Notes: generated by a model from the sequence alone, not told the origin. DNA of 64,000 bases from Paraescarpia echinospica (GCA_020002185.1 CM034534.1:10183492-10247491); one strand, 5' to 3'. Shown: positions 44,299 through 58,070, counted from the first letter of the stretch. Program-made: numbers and translations.

Positions 44299-47200
44299 CT
44301 GACAACAGGAAAAATTAAATGGAACTTTTAAGTTAAAAAATACTGTAATGGTAAGAGTTGCCTTTAGACAGCAGAGTACACTACAGACAAGCTGCAAACA
44401 TCACCAGCAGGATGAGACAGTCATCAAATAAATGCCTTCGCAGTTTATCCACAAAAGTGTTTTCTGAGAGGCCATGAGTCACATATGCTGTTTGAGTTTA
44501 CTCATGCCAGATTGATGTGGGCCAGACGGAATGTATCTAGCACAATCCTACAAGCACCAGCTGAGTACTTAGCAGAACCACTCTCCGAGGACCACTGTGA
44601 TATGAATACTGGATACAACAGAAAACGCAGTATATTGAGTCATTCGTGTGCAACATTGCAAAATCCTGCACTGTCAAGCATTCATACTTTTGATAGTAAA
44701 GGAAGTAGGTACTGCAGTGTATAGTAAAGTATCATTCTCAATGTACTATAGTGGACATCTCATTCCGAAGGTACTATAATAACTAAAGGTCACATTGACA
44801 ATTTTTTACATTCTATCCTTCACCCCTTTAAACTTCTTTAGAATTGCACTGGATTTTTATATATAATTTAATATCTGTGATTCTGATTATGAGTTTTAAA
44901 ATTGTATTGAAAATCAACTAAAACTTCTTTTTGTTTAAAAAACAATCCTCAGACTTTGCCTTACTGGGGAAAAAACATGTACTTAGCTTCTTTTGAACAT
45001 ACTGCACTGACAGACTACTTAGTGAAATAAGTCAGTTGGTTTTAAACTGTATCAATAACAAGGCAAACACACTAGCACACACAACCTGATGAAGATCTAG
45101 TTTAGGCCACATCAGGCCTGGGCCCAACCACCCATGCAGCATTACAGCTAAATTTGGGCTGTAAAGCGGGTCATGTCTACTTTTTTAGTCTGTCACCTCT
45201 CTTTCTTAATCACATGTCTATTGTCAGACAAACAACAGCGCTGCAGGGATCTTCTCAAAAATGCATGACTTTGACCCTGATTATTTGGTGATCATTCAAG
45301 TTCTAGTTGTTTCCACTGCTCGGCAACGTTCTATTAACTGACTAGTCTGTATTATTGTGGTTACAATGTAATGGTCTCATTCAACTAGTCAGTCTTTTTC
45401 AGAACATTACTGCCAAACATCAAAAATATTGCTGCAAAGTGTCATACGTACTCAATCTGCCGAGATACTTATGAATCACGTTTTCGATTTAACAAAACAA
45501 TTTCTTAAATGGTGTGGTGAAAACACATTATTTACACTACCGAATTTAATCAATTATTTTACATACTTTATGTTGGCAAAAATACAAAATCTTTATTTGT
45601 GAACTTAATTCCGAAATCATATTATCATCAGCACTATAGTTTCCTTGAAAACGTATGATTATTTTTGTCCGAAAGCCTAACACATTGGAAGGAATGATGC
45701 ATATCCAAAGGGACCAAAATCACACCATTCTGTTAGGAAATTTCTACTAGCATTATGTGTCATGGTGTTGCAAAAACTTGTATTACTGCCAAGAAATCCT
45801 ATTAAACGTGGCCGATTTAATCATCAACAGGCTAGGAAAGGTACCCTGTTAGCAGTCTTACACATGTCATAGACAGCAGTTGGAGACCTCTAGTTTTCAA
45901 CAGCGTGGCTTCCAGTAGAGTTACCCAGTATTCAACCAACTAGGCAGCAACCAACATCTAATGGATCTGAAGCTAAACAATTATTGTAGAGCCTGAGCCA
46001 AACCAAGGTGTTTCCATTTCCTCCGAGTCATTCACTCGGAAAATCTGAAGCTGTGACCACAATTACTAACCAATTACTTACTAAAATTATTGCAATTAGC
46101 AGCAAAACACAGGACAAACCTATCACCACCAACATCTTAACAACCTCAAACAAAATTGTATAAATTAACACGACTACCAGGTTTCACAAAGTTCACAACG
46201 GAACTAAAATTTTTAATATTCCCACCTCAACTGATATTCAGAATGGGCATCAACTGCCTGCCCAAATGAGGTCACTCCCCATGGCCTTCCAGCTGGTCTC
46301 AATCCACTGGAGGGGCTGTCATGTAACTGCCACTGAAGCCAGGGAGGGGAAGGTGTCCTCTCTAGGCTTTGTAATAACACAAGTAATCAACACTAAAGAG
46401 ATAGCATAATCACATTAGTTGGTGCAGCTTGATTGCCAGCAATGAGCACACACACATGCACACCACACATGCACACACACACATGTATCTAATCAAATGG
46501 CCTCTTGGAAACTACAACACAATGGAGTCTATGGTAACATCAGGGGCTACAGGGCCATATCCCTTCGTGGAATGCTAAACAGGCAGCCTGTTGTTGGCCT
46601 TTTAGGCCTCTATAGTGGTGTCAGCCGACTAGCTGATAGATACAGGAATCGGTGCCAGCTTGTTTGGGGTCTATGAAGTACCAACATCACAGGCTGGGGT
46701 CAGATGTTAATGTTCTGTAGCCATGGCCTTGTACTTAAGTGCTACAGATGGGAGTAGCTTATTCACGCAGCTGATACTCTTGTTTTGTCCTACATAGTAC
46801 ATGACTACTACATGTGCTATATAATAGTCAACCAGCTCAGTCCTGTCCTAACCAGACTCCATGCTGGGGAAGACACCACCCCAATAACAGGCAGAATCTC
46901 AAGAAATTATAACTATGACAGCTGCTTACGTTTGGAATGTTGCATACCACTCTACCCCATTATATCCTACTAATATCTACTAGAAATAGAATGCACCAGC
47001 AGGTGATATTAGAAACAAGTCTCTATCTGACCATTGGATTGACCACTGGACTGCCCTACTTTAATACTACAAATGTCATCCGAGAAAATGTTTCTTCTTA
47101 CATTATTTTATACCTGGTTGTATTGGAAACAGGACTTTCTGTAAGTACTATTTGGTTGTTAAGAGAGAAATTGTAATTCTAGTATGCTATGCACGGATTA

Positions 47201-47929
47201 TATTCGCCCTCCAATTCCTGTTACAAGGATAGCAGTGTAGTCCATAGATCCATTTCACTCATGTACAAACAATCAGGGATCCAGGCCACTGTCACAAATT
47301 CTACCCACCGAGACCCCGAGGTCACCACCCTCAGGCTTCACTGCCTGGTTGGGGCGCATTCCCCTTCCCCCTGTTCAACATGTATTAACCTGACAAGGTT
47401 AATCACCCCTACTGGAAACAGACAACCCTTTCCCAAGTCCCTTTAACCTGCCCTGCATGAATCCCACCACACATCGGGTGAAGGAAATGCACCACGGGAT
47501 GAAAATTCATACCTTCAAATACAACCACAGAATCTGCAAATATTCTAATTCCTTAATCATAATGACCTCTTGACCTACGACCTCATCTACAGGATCCATG
47601 ATAAGCCTATCCGGCTGCTGGCCTACAACAATAGCCCACTAACTGACCCTTCTAAGGAAGGTCAGATCCTGGTCCTTGCCATTAGTTGGTCCGAGAACCA
47701 TGTCAGTGATAGATGACCCCAGCTACAAGTGACCTACATTATGATCACATTAGCCTAGGCCAGCACTACAAATTGCTGAACAACACTTCAAATACAGATC
47801 TGCATTACAGCTCGTGGCATTCCTACGCTAGTGCTGCCCTAGAAACATTTGCCATGACTCCACATTCATCAAATTTAAAGCTGTTCGTCATTTAAATAAT
47901 TTTTAAAATGGGCCAAGAGGCCCTGAAGT
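44299..47929. other. Sequence 5' of coding exon 1, part 2
   Basis: No splice-bounded open frame, no transposon motif. A short (CACA)n/ATGCACAC stretch at 46447-46485. Confidence 0.35.
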
Positions 47930-48260
47930 CCTTTGGAGTTTGGGGGACCATGGAGGGGTTAGAATGATTAAGTCAAATACAGATTTATTGCATATAATGG
48001 CACTACCACATGAAATGTCTATGCAAAATCAGAGAAAACGTTACTGAAGAGTTTTTGAAAAAAATAGGCAAAATGTGAAAATTTATCAGTTTGGGGGACC
48101 CTGTGGGGGTAGAATGATTCAATCAAATACAGATCTCGTGCATAGTGGCAATACCATAAGTTATGTCTATGCAAAATTAGAGAAAAAGTTGCTGAACGGT
48201 TTCTGAGATATGGCAGCTAACGGCGGACAGCGGATGCAGAGTGATGGCAGAAGTCCGTTG
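47930..48260. repeat. Tandem duplication of about 150 bp
   Basis: Both units run TTTGGGGGACC, GGGGTTAGAATGATT, CAAATACAGAT, GGCA.TACCA, GTCTATGCAAAATCAGAGAA and AAGTT.CTGAA.. (start near 47938 and 48090). The second unit continues into GGCGGACAGCGGATGCAGAG, typical of the edge of a dispersed invertebrate repeat. Confidence 0.75.
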
Positions 48261-49189
48261 GACCTTCAGCCCAAAGAACTACAAAAATTGTAGAATATAG
48301 TAGAAGTCTGTTCGTTTAAATATCAATAAACATGACAGAATTTAGTTGAACATCATGTTCATATTTAAATATATCAAACAGACAGAACTTAGTCCAACAT
48401 TAATCCTAGATGTTTAAAAAGAGCGTGTGCCACCAAATTTTATTCATAAAATGTTTATCACTTTGCATACTAAGTATAGCCAGAGTTACATCCCTTAATA
48501 CAGCAGTATCATCCAACAATAAAACTCAACAAACATACTTATGTGCATCTAAATGTGGAATGATTCCAGACCGGAACTAAATTTATAGCCCCACTCGATA
48601 TTCAGCAGACAAGATCACCTGACGTCCAACCAGGTAGCCCAGATGTCAGACGACCAGACAGTTTTCATGGCAACCGCCACTGCGTACACTCATCCGAGAC
48701 AGTAAACCACAAAACAGCACAAGAACCAGAACGGTTATTAATGGAAATCAATATTTACAAGCAGTACCTTTGTGCGGCGTATTTGCACACAAACTCAGAC
48801 ACACACACAAAGGCTGTTGCTTATATTAAAACCACAATATAACAGATCTATTCGTTGAACCAGAAATACACAAACGAAGTCTGTCACAATATTGCAGGTA
48901 CAGGATTAATTAAAAAGTGGACAGATTTTTGCCAGAAGGTAACTGTTTGTATTATGCACTGTGCAGCCAAGAAGAACAATTGGGCTTAAGGAACACTACA
49001 ACAGCTGGTGTGGTCCCTGTACAGTCTGGAGACATCGGGACGGCCTCTTGCCAGACAAGGCAATGTTCACTAGAAATCGGGGTTTCAAATTTTGAGCACG
49101 TTCAAGTTTCAGAAAAAGGTTGTCTAGAAATATATCTGTCAAAAAACAACAAAACATAATTATATCTCCAATTTTTGATTAGAAGATTT

Positions 49190-49995
49190 CACCTTTGATT
49201 GCATCCTGAGTCAAAATATCACACCAACAGCATCAGTACGGGATCTAGGAGTGACCTTTGATTGCGACTTCAATTTCAGACAACACATATCCCAAATGTG
49301 CTGTTGCGGTTTTGATCATATCCGTGATCTTCACCGCATTCGCCGACATATATATATATATTGTCGCTTTCTGTTGCTAAGACTATCGCAACAGCTCTTG
49401 TTAGCAGCAGATTAGATTATTACAATTCCCTCCTTCATAATATTGCTATCAAGGATATTGCAAAACTACAACGCGTCCAAAATTGTTTAGCAAGGGTAGT
49501 CACACAATCTCCTCGATTCTCCCACACAATGCCACTTCTAAAATCACTGCATTGGCTCCCCGTGCGATATCGGATTATGCTTAAGATCTGTACAATCACC
49601 TACCAAGCCCTTTCATCCAAACAACCTAGTTATTTACACTCAATGCTCACACCAGCTAGACAAGCCAGACAACTTCGGTCGTCTAGTTCGAAGTTGCTAT
49701 CTGTTCCTAGAGTTAAGGCTGGAACTCGAGCTTTTTCAGTTGCCGTGCCAACTATATGGAATTCACTTCCCGTTAATGTTAAATCAGCAGAAAATATTGT
49801 TACATTTCATTGTCACCTGAAAACCTATCCTTTCAATTTCACCTATACTCCCTAGCTTCCTAGTACATCCATCCATTTTTTGACGACTTTCGCCTAGCAC
49901 ACGAGTACTAGAATGCTTAATCCTTTGGTTTTGGTGGGCCACTGAGCTCAGACTGTCTGAGGATATTGGCGCGTTAGAAGTGATTTATTATTTTT
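49190..49995 (+). mobile_element. LINE 3' fragment, family A copy 2 (open C-terminus)
   Basis: An uninterrupted plus frame ends at 49855 and carries LQRVQNCLARVVTQSPRFSH, LKSLHWLPVRYRIMLKICTI, TYQALSSKQPSYLHSMLTPA and AVPTIWNSLPVNVKSAENIV, the standard C-terminal thumb/tail order of CR1/L2-like non-LTR reverse transcriptases. In another frame upstream, VRDLGVTFDCDFNFRQHIS (49231-49290) precedes it, separated by a small insertion with (AT)n at 49352-49362. 5'-truncated. The same family as 7562-8230 but less decayed. Confidence 0.9.
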
Positions 49996-51946
49996 TCCAG
50001 TAGAATATTTATTGGTCTACCAATACTGGCGCCATAGCAATCACTGGATGTTTTTGTCGATATTATTATTTAACATCATTATTCTTAACCAACAGAAATA
50101 TTGTTAATATCAATACATTCATAGTTGCAATGTCTTACAAAATTCTCATCTTGTTAACTGCACAGACATGCCAGTGATGCAATAAAGGAGAACTTGACCC
50201 AATGTAAATTACCAGTAACTTGAGGTATTCCAGCGAATAAGGCAGTGCCACCTAATGCCAAAGACGATCTGCAGCTGCCGTAAACAAGTATAATTATTTA
50301 GTGCTGCTGTCTTCTTCAACGTTGGGCTGCTTACCCTCAAACATTCTTCATGTGGCAAGGGGGCATAAACAACATCCCTACCCTCTGCTGTCAAACCCAG
50401 GTGACCCTCTATCTACTGGGAAAGTTTGGGAGGTCTGCTTTCCAAGATGCATGGGAATTCATAAACTCAGAGAAAGTGTAACAATACCATCATGTACTCT
50501 CTATGATGTGTGTGCACACACAAACATGTGCACATGCACACAAGCAAACAGTATCAAACATTACCTGGATTGAAATTTTGACAAGTCTGTGTCAAATATA
50601 AACGTGCTTCTCGTGCAGCCCATTCAAAGCCGCCACGGTCTAGTACACAGACTTCGCGTTGGCAAAAATAATTACCCACACCACAGACGTTGTTGTGCTA
50701 CTATAACAAATGGAGAACAGCCAGTGAGGCTGTGAGCTTCTGAATGGTCTGAATGCTTCGAGACAAACAAGTGAGTACCTGTCACTTGGGAGAGCACAAC
50801 TAAATCAGTCACTGTCTCACCTGCCCAGTGAACCAGGTCAAGTCGGCAGGCACTTTTATTAAACACAACACTGTTGTCATTGTCTTTCCTCAGGAGTGGC
50901 AACGTGTAGAACAAAGGATATCTACATGCCAAAAGCAGATACAACATTGCTATAAAAAGAAAAGATATCTGACGTTATTACATTTAATAGAAGTTTTAAA
51001 AATAGATTTGTACACTGGATGGAAACTAGAGAAACATCACTGATACTAAGTTCACCATTGTAGAAGTTAATTCGCCTTGCAACTGTTGGTACTACTACAA
51101 CGAACCTTGTTCTATCGGACTTTACTACTACAATCAACAGTGGAGTAGTGACCACTGACACAAATCCACATTAGCCACAGGTCATCTCAGGCTATTACAT
51201 GCCATGTCCAGTCAATAAATTGCAGCTTGCAGTTGGTCAGAAGTCAATTACAGTTGTGTCAATCCCTCTCAAGTCTCTGGTGACACTTCTGTTGTCCATG
51301 GTACACACCACCAACACGTCCTGACTCAGGCTTCCTCTTGCAAACTCCTAAACCATTCAGCAACCACATTTCAGAAGGACTTACTGAACTACGAAACATT
51401 TCTTACTACACAACATTCCGTACGACCTGACCACTCTGGGTTAGTAATCGTCCCAACAGGTGCTCCGGATGTGGAAGGAACTCCGCTGGAAATAGGTCAA
51501 TTCTCCTGCCTCCCATTGCCACAACCCACTCGGTTCTGCACTACAAGCAGTCTTCACTCCTGACTATAATAAGCTGTTCTCGGTTCTTTGTAGCTAGAAC
51601 TAGTGACACTGTCAGTGTGACTGAAGGATTCTTGAAACCAACATATGTAGTACTGATCATACAACCAACCTAGATCAACTGCAACAACACAACAAATCCA
51701 TGAGCAACTCTTGAACAACTTTGCATGCAGATAAGCGGTCTGGATATTATCTATAGTATATGACACCTGTCATTCACCATAAATCACTATTATTAGTTTC
51801 ACTGCTTGCACACTATTTATTTTTTTAATAATAAAGAATTCCAAGTTGTATTACTAAAGGATGGATAGCCAACCACAAAGCCAAGTATTATTCAGGCTAC
51901 TGGCTAGTCTAAAACCAGCATCCAGACATCTGTTCAGGTTACTTAC
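49996..51946. other. Sequence 5' of coding exon 1, part 3
   Basis: No feature recognised. An open minus segment ending at a GTAAGC donor near 50333 lacks a good acceptor. Confidence 0.35.
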
Positions 51947-52027
51947 CATCATAAAATGCTTCCACCGACTGTATGTGTATTCCCAAACAGGTGCTAACAA
52001 ACCTGTTCCAACATCTCCTGTTTTCAA
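51947..52027 (-). CDS. Candidate upstream exon with strong splice sites
   Basis: An excellent acceptor (TTTCCTCTTCCTTCCCCAG) and a GTAAGT donor bound 81 nt. In the frame compatible with coding exon 1 it reads LKTGDVGTGLLAPVWEYTYS then RWKHFMM without stop; it may equally be untranslated. The assignment to adducin is inference from strand and position only. Confidence 0.3.
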
Positions 52028-52981
52028 CTGGGGAAGGAAGAGGAAACCCTAAAAGCGACCTGCCGTGACTCATACGTGACTCATACGTGATGCTGACACA
52101 CCCTCTCAAACTGTGACAGAGGAAGACAACCATCAATCCTGCCTGACATCACAGGCCCTGGACTTCAAACATGTGGGCAACTGACAGACACCAATAATGT
52201 TGCTACAGATGTCATGCCAAAGTAATCATTGTGTAGCTGAGAGAGCTTCCCCTGGGTTCACAGAGACTGTGTACACAGTATATCTGAAGTATAGAGATGC
52301 TATCAAATACGCACCCACAGAACTGCTGGGAGCCCTGGTAGATCACAATCACATGACACAAGGCATGTTTTGTCTGCAGTCATTGATGCCAGCAAAAAAG
52401 AAAGAAAACATACACTGCCAGCAAAACTGACACCATTATCGGTAAAACTGACACTATTATCGTTACTATGATGTACCAATCGGAAAATCAAACAGATGAC
52501 ATAGATTACAAGCGTTATTAACAAGAAACAAAAACAATTCTATCCAGATTTATTGCATAAAAAATTGCAGATACGCATTTCACAAAATGACCAGACAGCT
52601 AGTGTTTTTTGTATGTCCAACCAACTCTAAAGACTGTTAAATCAAGTTGTCAGCCAATATCAGCTAAGTCAAAGGTATGCTCATACCTCCCTAGAAACCA
52701 TCAACAAGCACACTTCTGTTGACACAGTCAGTACTTCGCTAACAACTCAGTATATTCTATCATTTTCAACACAACATATCCGAAACAAGTTCTTGCATGC
52801 TAAATATACACACTCAAAGTCACTCATCACATGAGATATGTCGTCAGCTCTGCAGTAGAGCACACACACAGTCAGCCACTGTCAGTGTTTGGATGACATC
52901 ATGTGTTAATGTTGAAGTTCTTTCTATGCCCGTATTCAAACAAAGTTCAGAGACCCACACATACTGAAGAACTGAACTTGA

Positions 52982-53746
52982 GCTGTGTTCATACCTACAG
53001 AATAAAAACAGTTTAGTTAAACCGGTTTATGTTTGTAAATTGACAGCGTTCACATACGCATTTAGCTCAACCGTTTTAAGGAGGAAGCTGGTATGTGCAC
53101 ATGCGCAAACTAGCATAGCAAAATGGCTATATTGCTGCCGACTCCTTCCAATTCTGCCTACACCCGATCGTCCCACCACAACGCCATTAACAATTTAACT
53201 TCTCCATTCTTTTTTAAGAATGTCTTAATTTGTTTAAACGTTTTTTTAAATAATTATATTTAAGGTAATGGTATATTTTTTACATATTTATTTCTTAGTT
53301 AACATTTTTTTTTTTTATGTATAATACTATTATATACGTGTGCATGTATGTAAAGCGCCCGAGGGCAATTTTAATTGATTGGGCGCTATATAAGTACTTT
53401 TATTTATTTATTTATCATCCCAATTGCTGCGTCGCATTTGCGTTTCTTTAGCTTTTGTGTTGCGTGGATCCATAGCAGACATGATGCCGCCAAAATCTTA
53501 TTGATGTTGCAAACAGGAAGCGACGAGGTGCAAGATCGAATGCGTATGACTGTGACGTACTTAAAACATTTGAGCTAATACGCTTGTGTTCACACTTGCA
53601 CACCGAACCGTTTTAGTTAAAACAGGTTAACTAAACCACCTACTGAAGCGGATTAGTTAAACCGTTTTAGCCCTAAATCACGTTCACACGTATGTTTTCT
53701 TAATGGATTAGTTAAAACAGTTTTAAAGTGTATGTGTGAACGCACC
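52982..53746. mobile_element. Inverted-repeat element with nested LINE/SINE tail
   Basis: Left end GCTGTGTTCATACCTACAGA then AAACAGTTTAGTTAAACCGG is the imperfect inverse of the right end (minus strand GGTGCGTTCACACATACACT, AAAACTGTTTTAACTAA). AAACCGTTTTAGTTAAA motifs recur on both sides. Inside, GTAAAGCGCCCGAGGGCAAT ... GGGCGCTATATAAGTAC with TTTA repeats (53350-53412) looks like the 3' tail of a retroelement. Confidence 0.7.
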
Positions 53747-53869
53747 TATAGTGTATGATAGTAGTAAGTTTGGAAAAAAAATGCAACACCTTTCTGCACT
53801 ATTCAGTCTGTAGGCAATAGATCCTAGCAACCATTTTTCAAACAATCCAGTATAGGATTGTACTAATTA

Positions 53870-55978
53870 ATATATATATATATATATTGTGACATGAAAC
53901 CATATGATACATCAAATCAATATGCGACACAGCATACATTTTACACCACCAAACTATTTTAAACTAAGGTTCCTGTTCACTCTGGGTAAATCATTGAATG
54001 ATCGAAATTGTTTGTGCCCAATTTTTATTTTCAATTTGACCATAAAAACATGTTACAAGGGAAAGTTGACACTTCAAACTACACCACATTGAACCACAAT
54101 GAACCACTGTTATTATGTCCCAGACCCCCAGGTGTACTCTCCCGTGTCAACACTGAACAACAGCCAATATTGTTTTAATAAGATTTTGTATCTTATGTAC
54201 CGCAATGTATACTGTAGGGATATTGTATCTTTACAACCCTGGTCTAGCAGTGGCTGCATTAAATTACCACCCTAGGACAGGACCACAGATAGTCTGCGCA
54301 TTCCTTCAGAGATCCTGTTATTTACCAGATCATGAGTTATGTTCTGGACAGCCAGAACCCAGGCCTATTGTGTATCACTCTGGCTCCTATTCTCAGACCT
54401 CTGATAGGTTAGCGGGTTCCTTCACAGGCATTAACGGTGCCCCTATACACTTAAGAGGTAATTAAACAAATAATCAATCTTCATCAGTGTTAAAGCAGTG
54501 CTTGTGAATTCAATTTGTGTCTACATGCATTTTAAACATACTTTTATATATAGTTCATTAGGGGATGTCTGTTTGTGCAACAGTCGTAGTAGTCCTCATG
54601 CCCAAAACTATAATTTGTGTGATAATAATGGCATGACAGTACAAATTGAAGAATATATATTGAACATCCAGTAAATTCTAAATATATTTCTTCTCTTTCA
54701 TTAGATGGAGACAAACTAAACCGAGCCCCCGCTAAAAAAAATTAACGAAAAGATCATCAGGTAACTTGCAGACAGACACAACATGACTAATTTGTAATTG
54801 TAGTCAACTTGAATGCATCAGCCTTCTAACTGGGCTACAATCTTCTCTTCAATAAGCTATTCAGGGTTTGCTATAGTGATATTTAACCACCAGTCAAATG
54901 TAACATGAGCCCTCCCCTGCGTAGAAGTACACAAACCATGGGCTATGAATGGACATGTACTCATTGCAAAACAAAATGAGACAACCAACCAAAGAAAACG
55001 GCATGGCTGACTGCAGCACAATTAGGTCACACACCTCTAAACAGGTGTGAACAGGTAGCAAACTGTGAACCCTAAAACATACCAAGTTGCTCTTGTCACA
55101 TAAATCATGACTGCTAGGGCCACATGTAGTTATTTTAAAATGTTGATGACATTTTTGCATAAATGAATGTAGCCTCATTCGCCTATGCAAAGAGTGTAGC
55201 CAAAACGCAGGTGTACAGAATACAGAGCAGAGGATGGTAGGTTAGTATTCATATGTTGTGTATACGGAATGGTTATTTTAGAAAACTGCACAGGATTGAT
55301 ATATCGTTTGCAATACCCCACTAATTATGTTGAAAATGCAGTCAAAATTTAATTTACTGCAAATATTGTATCGTTATTCGACTTTAGAAGTTCAATAGTA
55401 TAAAGCACTGAAGGTTGTAATATTTGTAATCAAAACTTTTTTGAGTTTTGGTAACTGTAATTAAGATTCTCTGGTTCTAGATAACAGGTCATGCAAACAC
55501 AAAGCCAGCTGTGCACACAAAGGAGCTAGGCAAAATACATTTGTTTGAGTAACATCTGGGCAAGGATTAGCTGTGCAATTCAGCGTGACCAGCTGGGCAT
55601 GTGTTACCAAAGTGGCAAGTGCCTGCTGTCAAACACAAAATAACATCTGACTTGCGAGATATGTATTTACATTTACGACTATCCAATATAATAATATTGA
55701 TCTGGCAGCTTGGTAGTGTACATGCCTAGCCAGTGGTTAGTGCTAATGCCCACAACATTATAGACTCATTAGTCTATCAAACAAATAATGCTACCATATC
55801 AAAACAAAGGTCAAACTGCATGTACACCGAGCCTGTCAACAAAGACTACACAAAGCAACTCATTTGACCTCATGATAGCACAGTTTAATATGGCAATAAT
55901 GTGTTGATAAATGACAAAACAGCAGAGATGGATTTCGCGGCTTCTGTAATCTGTATTCACTCGCCACAAATGGTTTTT
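53870..55978. other. Sequence right of the 52982-53746 element
   Basis: AT-rich with (AT)n at 53870-53886; no exon or repeat recognised. Confidence 0.35.
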
Positions 55979-56640
55979 TCTTAATCTGCTATAACAATGC
56001 TACTTCAAAGTAGCTGACTATTGTAACTGTGTTCTGTTACTTTATTTCATCACTTAATCTGCTATAGCAATGCTACTTCAAAGTAGCTGACTATTGTAAC
56101 TGTGTTCTGTTACTTATTTCATCACTTAATCTGCTATAGCAATGCTACTTCAAAGTAGCTGACTATTGTAACTGTGTTCTGTTACTTTATTTCATCACTT
56201 AATCTGCTATAGCAATGCTACTTCAAAGTAGCTGACTATTGTAACTGTGTTCTGTTACTTTATTTCATCACTTAATCTGCTATAGCAATGCTACTTCAAA
56301 GTAGCTGACTATTGTAACTGTGTTCTGTTACTTTATTTCATCACTTAATCTGCTATAGCAATGCTACTTCAAAGTAGCTGACTATTGTAACTGTGTTCTG
56401 TTACTTTATTTCATCACTTAATCTGCTATAGCAATGCTACTTCAAAGTAGCTGACTATTGTAACTGTGTTCTGTTACTTTATTTCATCACTTAATCTGCT
56501 ATAGCAATGCTACTTCAAAGTAGCTGACTATTGTAACTGTGTTCTGTTACTTTATTTCATCACTTAATCTGCTATAGCAATGCTACTTCAAAGTAGCTGA
56601 CTATTGTAACTGTGTTATGTTACTTTATTTCATCACTTAA
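55979..56640. repeat. 73-bp satellite-like array, nine copies
   Basis: Unit CTTAATCTGCTATAGCAATG continuing CTACTTCAAAGTAGCTGACT, ATTGTAACTGTGTTCTGTTA, CTTTATTTCATCA. Copies start near 55980, 56053, 56125, 56198, 56271, 56344, 56417, 56490 and 56563 and are almost identical; the second is one base shorter. Each unit holds the small palindrome GCTACTTCAAAGTAGC. Confidence 0.97.
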
Positions 56641-57099
56641 TCTGGCAACTTCAATATGCTGACAGGTTTGCTGATGTCACTGAAGGCTTAGCTAATATAG
56701 AGGCTGATGAAAGCTTTTAGTAATAGATGGAAGCTGATTTAACCATAACAAACTTTCAGCACCTGGCTTCACAGGTTTAAACATAATTTCCAATGTAGAT
56801 TGTTTACTTACTCAGATGTATACATAAAGGTAATAACCTAATCATCATTCTTATTAAAAACAATTACTTTTGTCTGGTTGTGCAAAATCACAAGAAAAAA
56901 CATTGTGGTAGATTATAGATATATCACAACTCAAGAAGTTGTTTACTGAAGTGTCTGACGTTTAAAATGCCTTCTAATCTAAGATATAAGCCAAGAGTTG
57001 GACCCTTGACTTTTAGTACAGAGATTGCATTGAGTAAACAAGCAACCTGAAGGATTACCCACTTCCTTACACGCACCTAAGCAACAGTTTCATCCTTTA
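56641..57099. other. Spacer between the 73-bp array and the CpG-richer zone
   Basis: AT-rich, nothing recognised. Confidence 0.35.
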
Positions 57100-58070
57100 C
57101 TTTGCACTAGAACTTAAGTTAATCCAAAGCACTACGTCTACTGTGTAAATGGTAAGCAGGGCTAGTCCACGCCCTCGGGTGATTCATAAATGGTGAAAGG
57201 CAGGTTGGTGTCGCAGCCGGGATGCTTGCTGGGCGTATATGATGAACGACAACCCATAAACCTGTCAAGAGTCGCTGAACGGTATCGGCGATCCGCCAGG
57301 CTACACACCCCCCAGCTAATCGGCTGGTAATCCGCAAGCCGGCCGGCCGGCCAACGTCCTGTCGCCAGTCCCTGGACATGGTAACAATGTACGCTCACGA
57401 CTTTAATCCCCGAATCACGTACCACAATTGCATACACAACTTCGGACATACGATGTTAAGGTGAAACATAAAACACATTTTCTAACCAATGAGATGCACT
57501 ACTTGTATCGTCTGAAAACCGAATGCTATCATGAATGGAGGCAGATACAAGCCCATTTTCCAAAATGGCGCGGTCTGCAATCAGTCGGCATTTTTAACAT
57601 TTTCGCTGGTAAACAGATTCAGCAATGACACTGTCAACCAAAACGTAACACGTTATGTTGTAAATGGTACAATAAATACAACGTTGATTTACTGCATTGT
57701 ACAAAGGCTAAAATGACTAGATGGCGATGAAATAACAAGGTCAAAAAGGCTACACGCCGACACGATTTTCGCCTAGCGGTAACACACCTCCCAGAGAATT
57801 TGCAAAGATCTGATAGCGCTACGTGGTTAAATGGGTGTTTTGCCGTGTCGAATGTTCATACTAACCACGCGGGTAATTCGCGGTTGAGTCAATTGAGAAT
57901 GCGCCTTACCTCCGATGTTTTAAAATCCAATCTAGAGTGTCGCCAAGCCGGTAAAGACCCAGTAACCCGAACGAAAAGCGACCGAGAATCGTTGCTCTGA
58001 ATATGCAAATGTCAGCCTACGATGCAACAGCGCCGGCTGTTCTATAAGTTGTCTCCACCCCCGGATATTG
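57100..58070 (-). promoter_or_regulatory. CpG-richer stretch, candidate adducin promoter and first exon
   Basis: CpG dinucleotides are noticeably denser here than in most of the window. On the minus strand AACATCGGAG is followed by GTAAGG at 57909-57904, a good donor that could end an untranslated first exon reaching to about 58070. No TATA box or CAGE-type evidence is available; the link to adducin, about 19.6 kb from the first coding exon, is inference. Confidence 0.25.

Noticed and set aside
57119..57449. Two overlapping minus ORFs of 86 and 95 codons in CpG-rich DNA
   Set aside because: Neither has a good donor in frame or any recognisable domain; CpG-rich DNA with few TAA/TAG gives open frames by chance.
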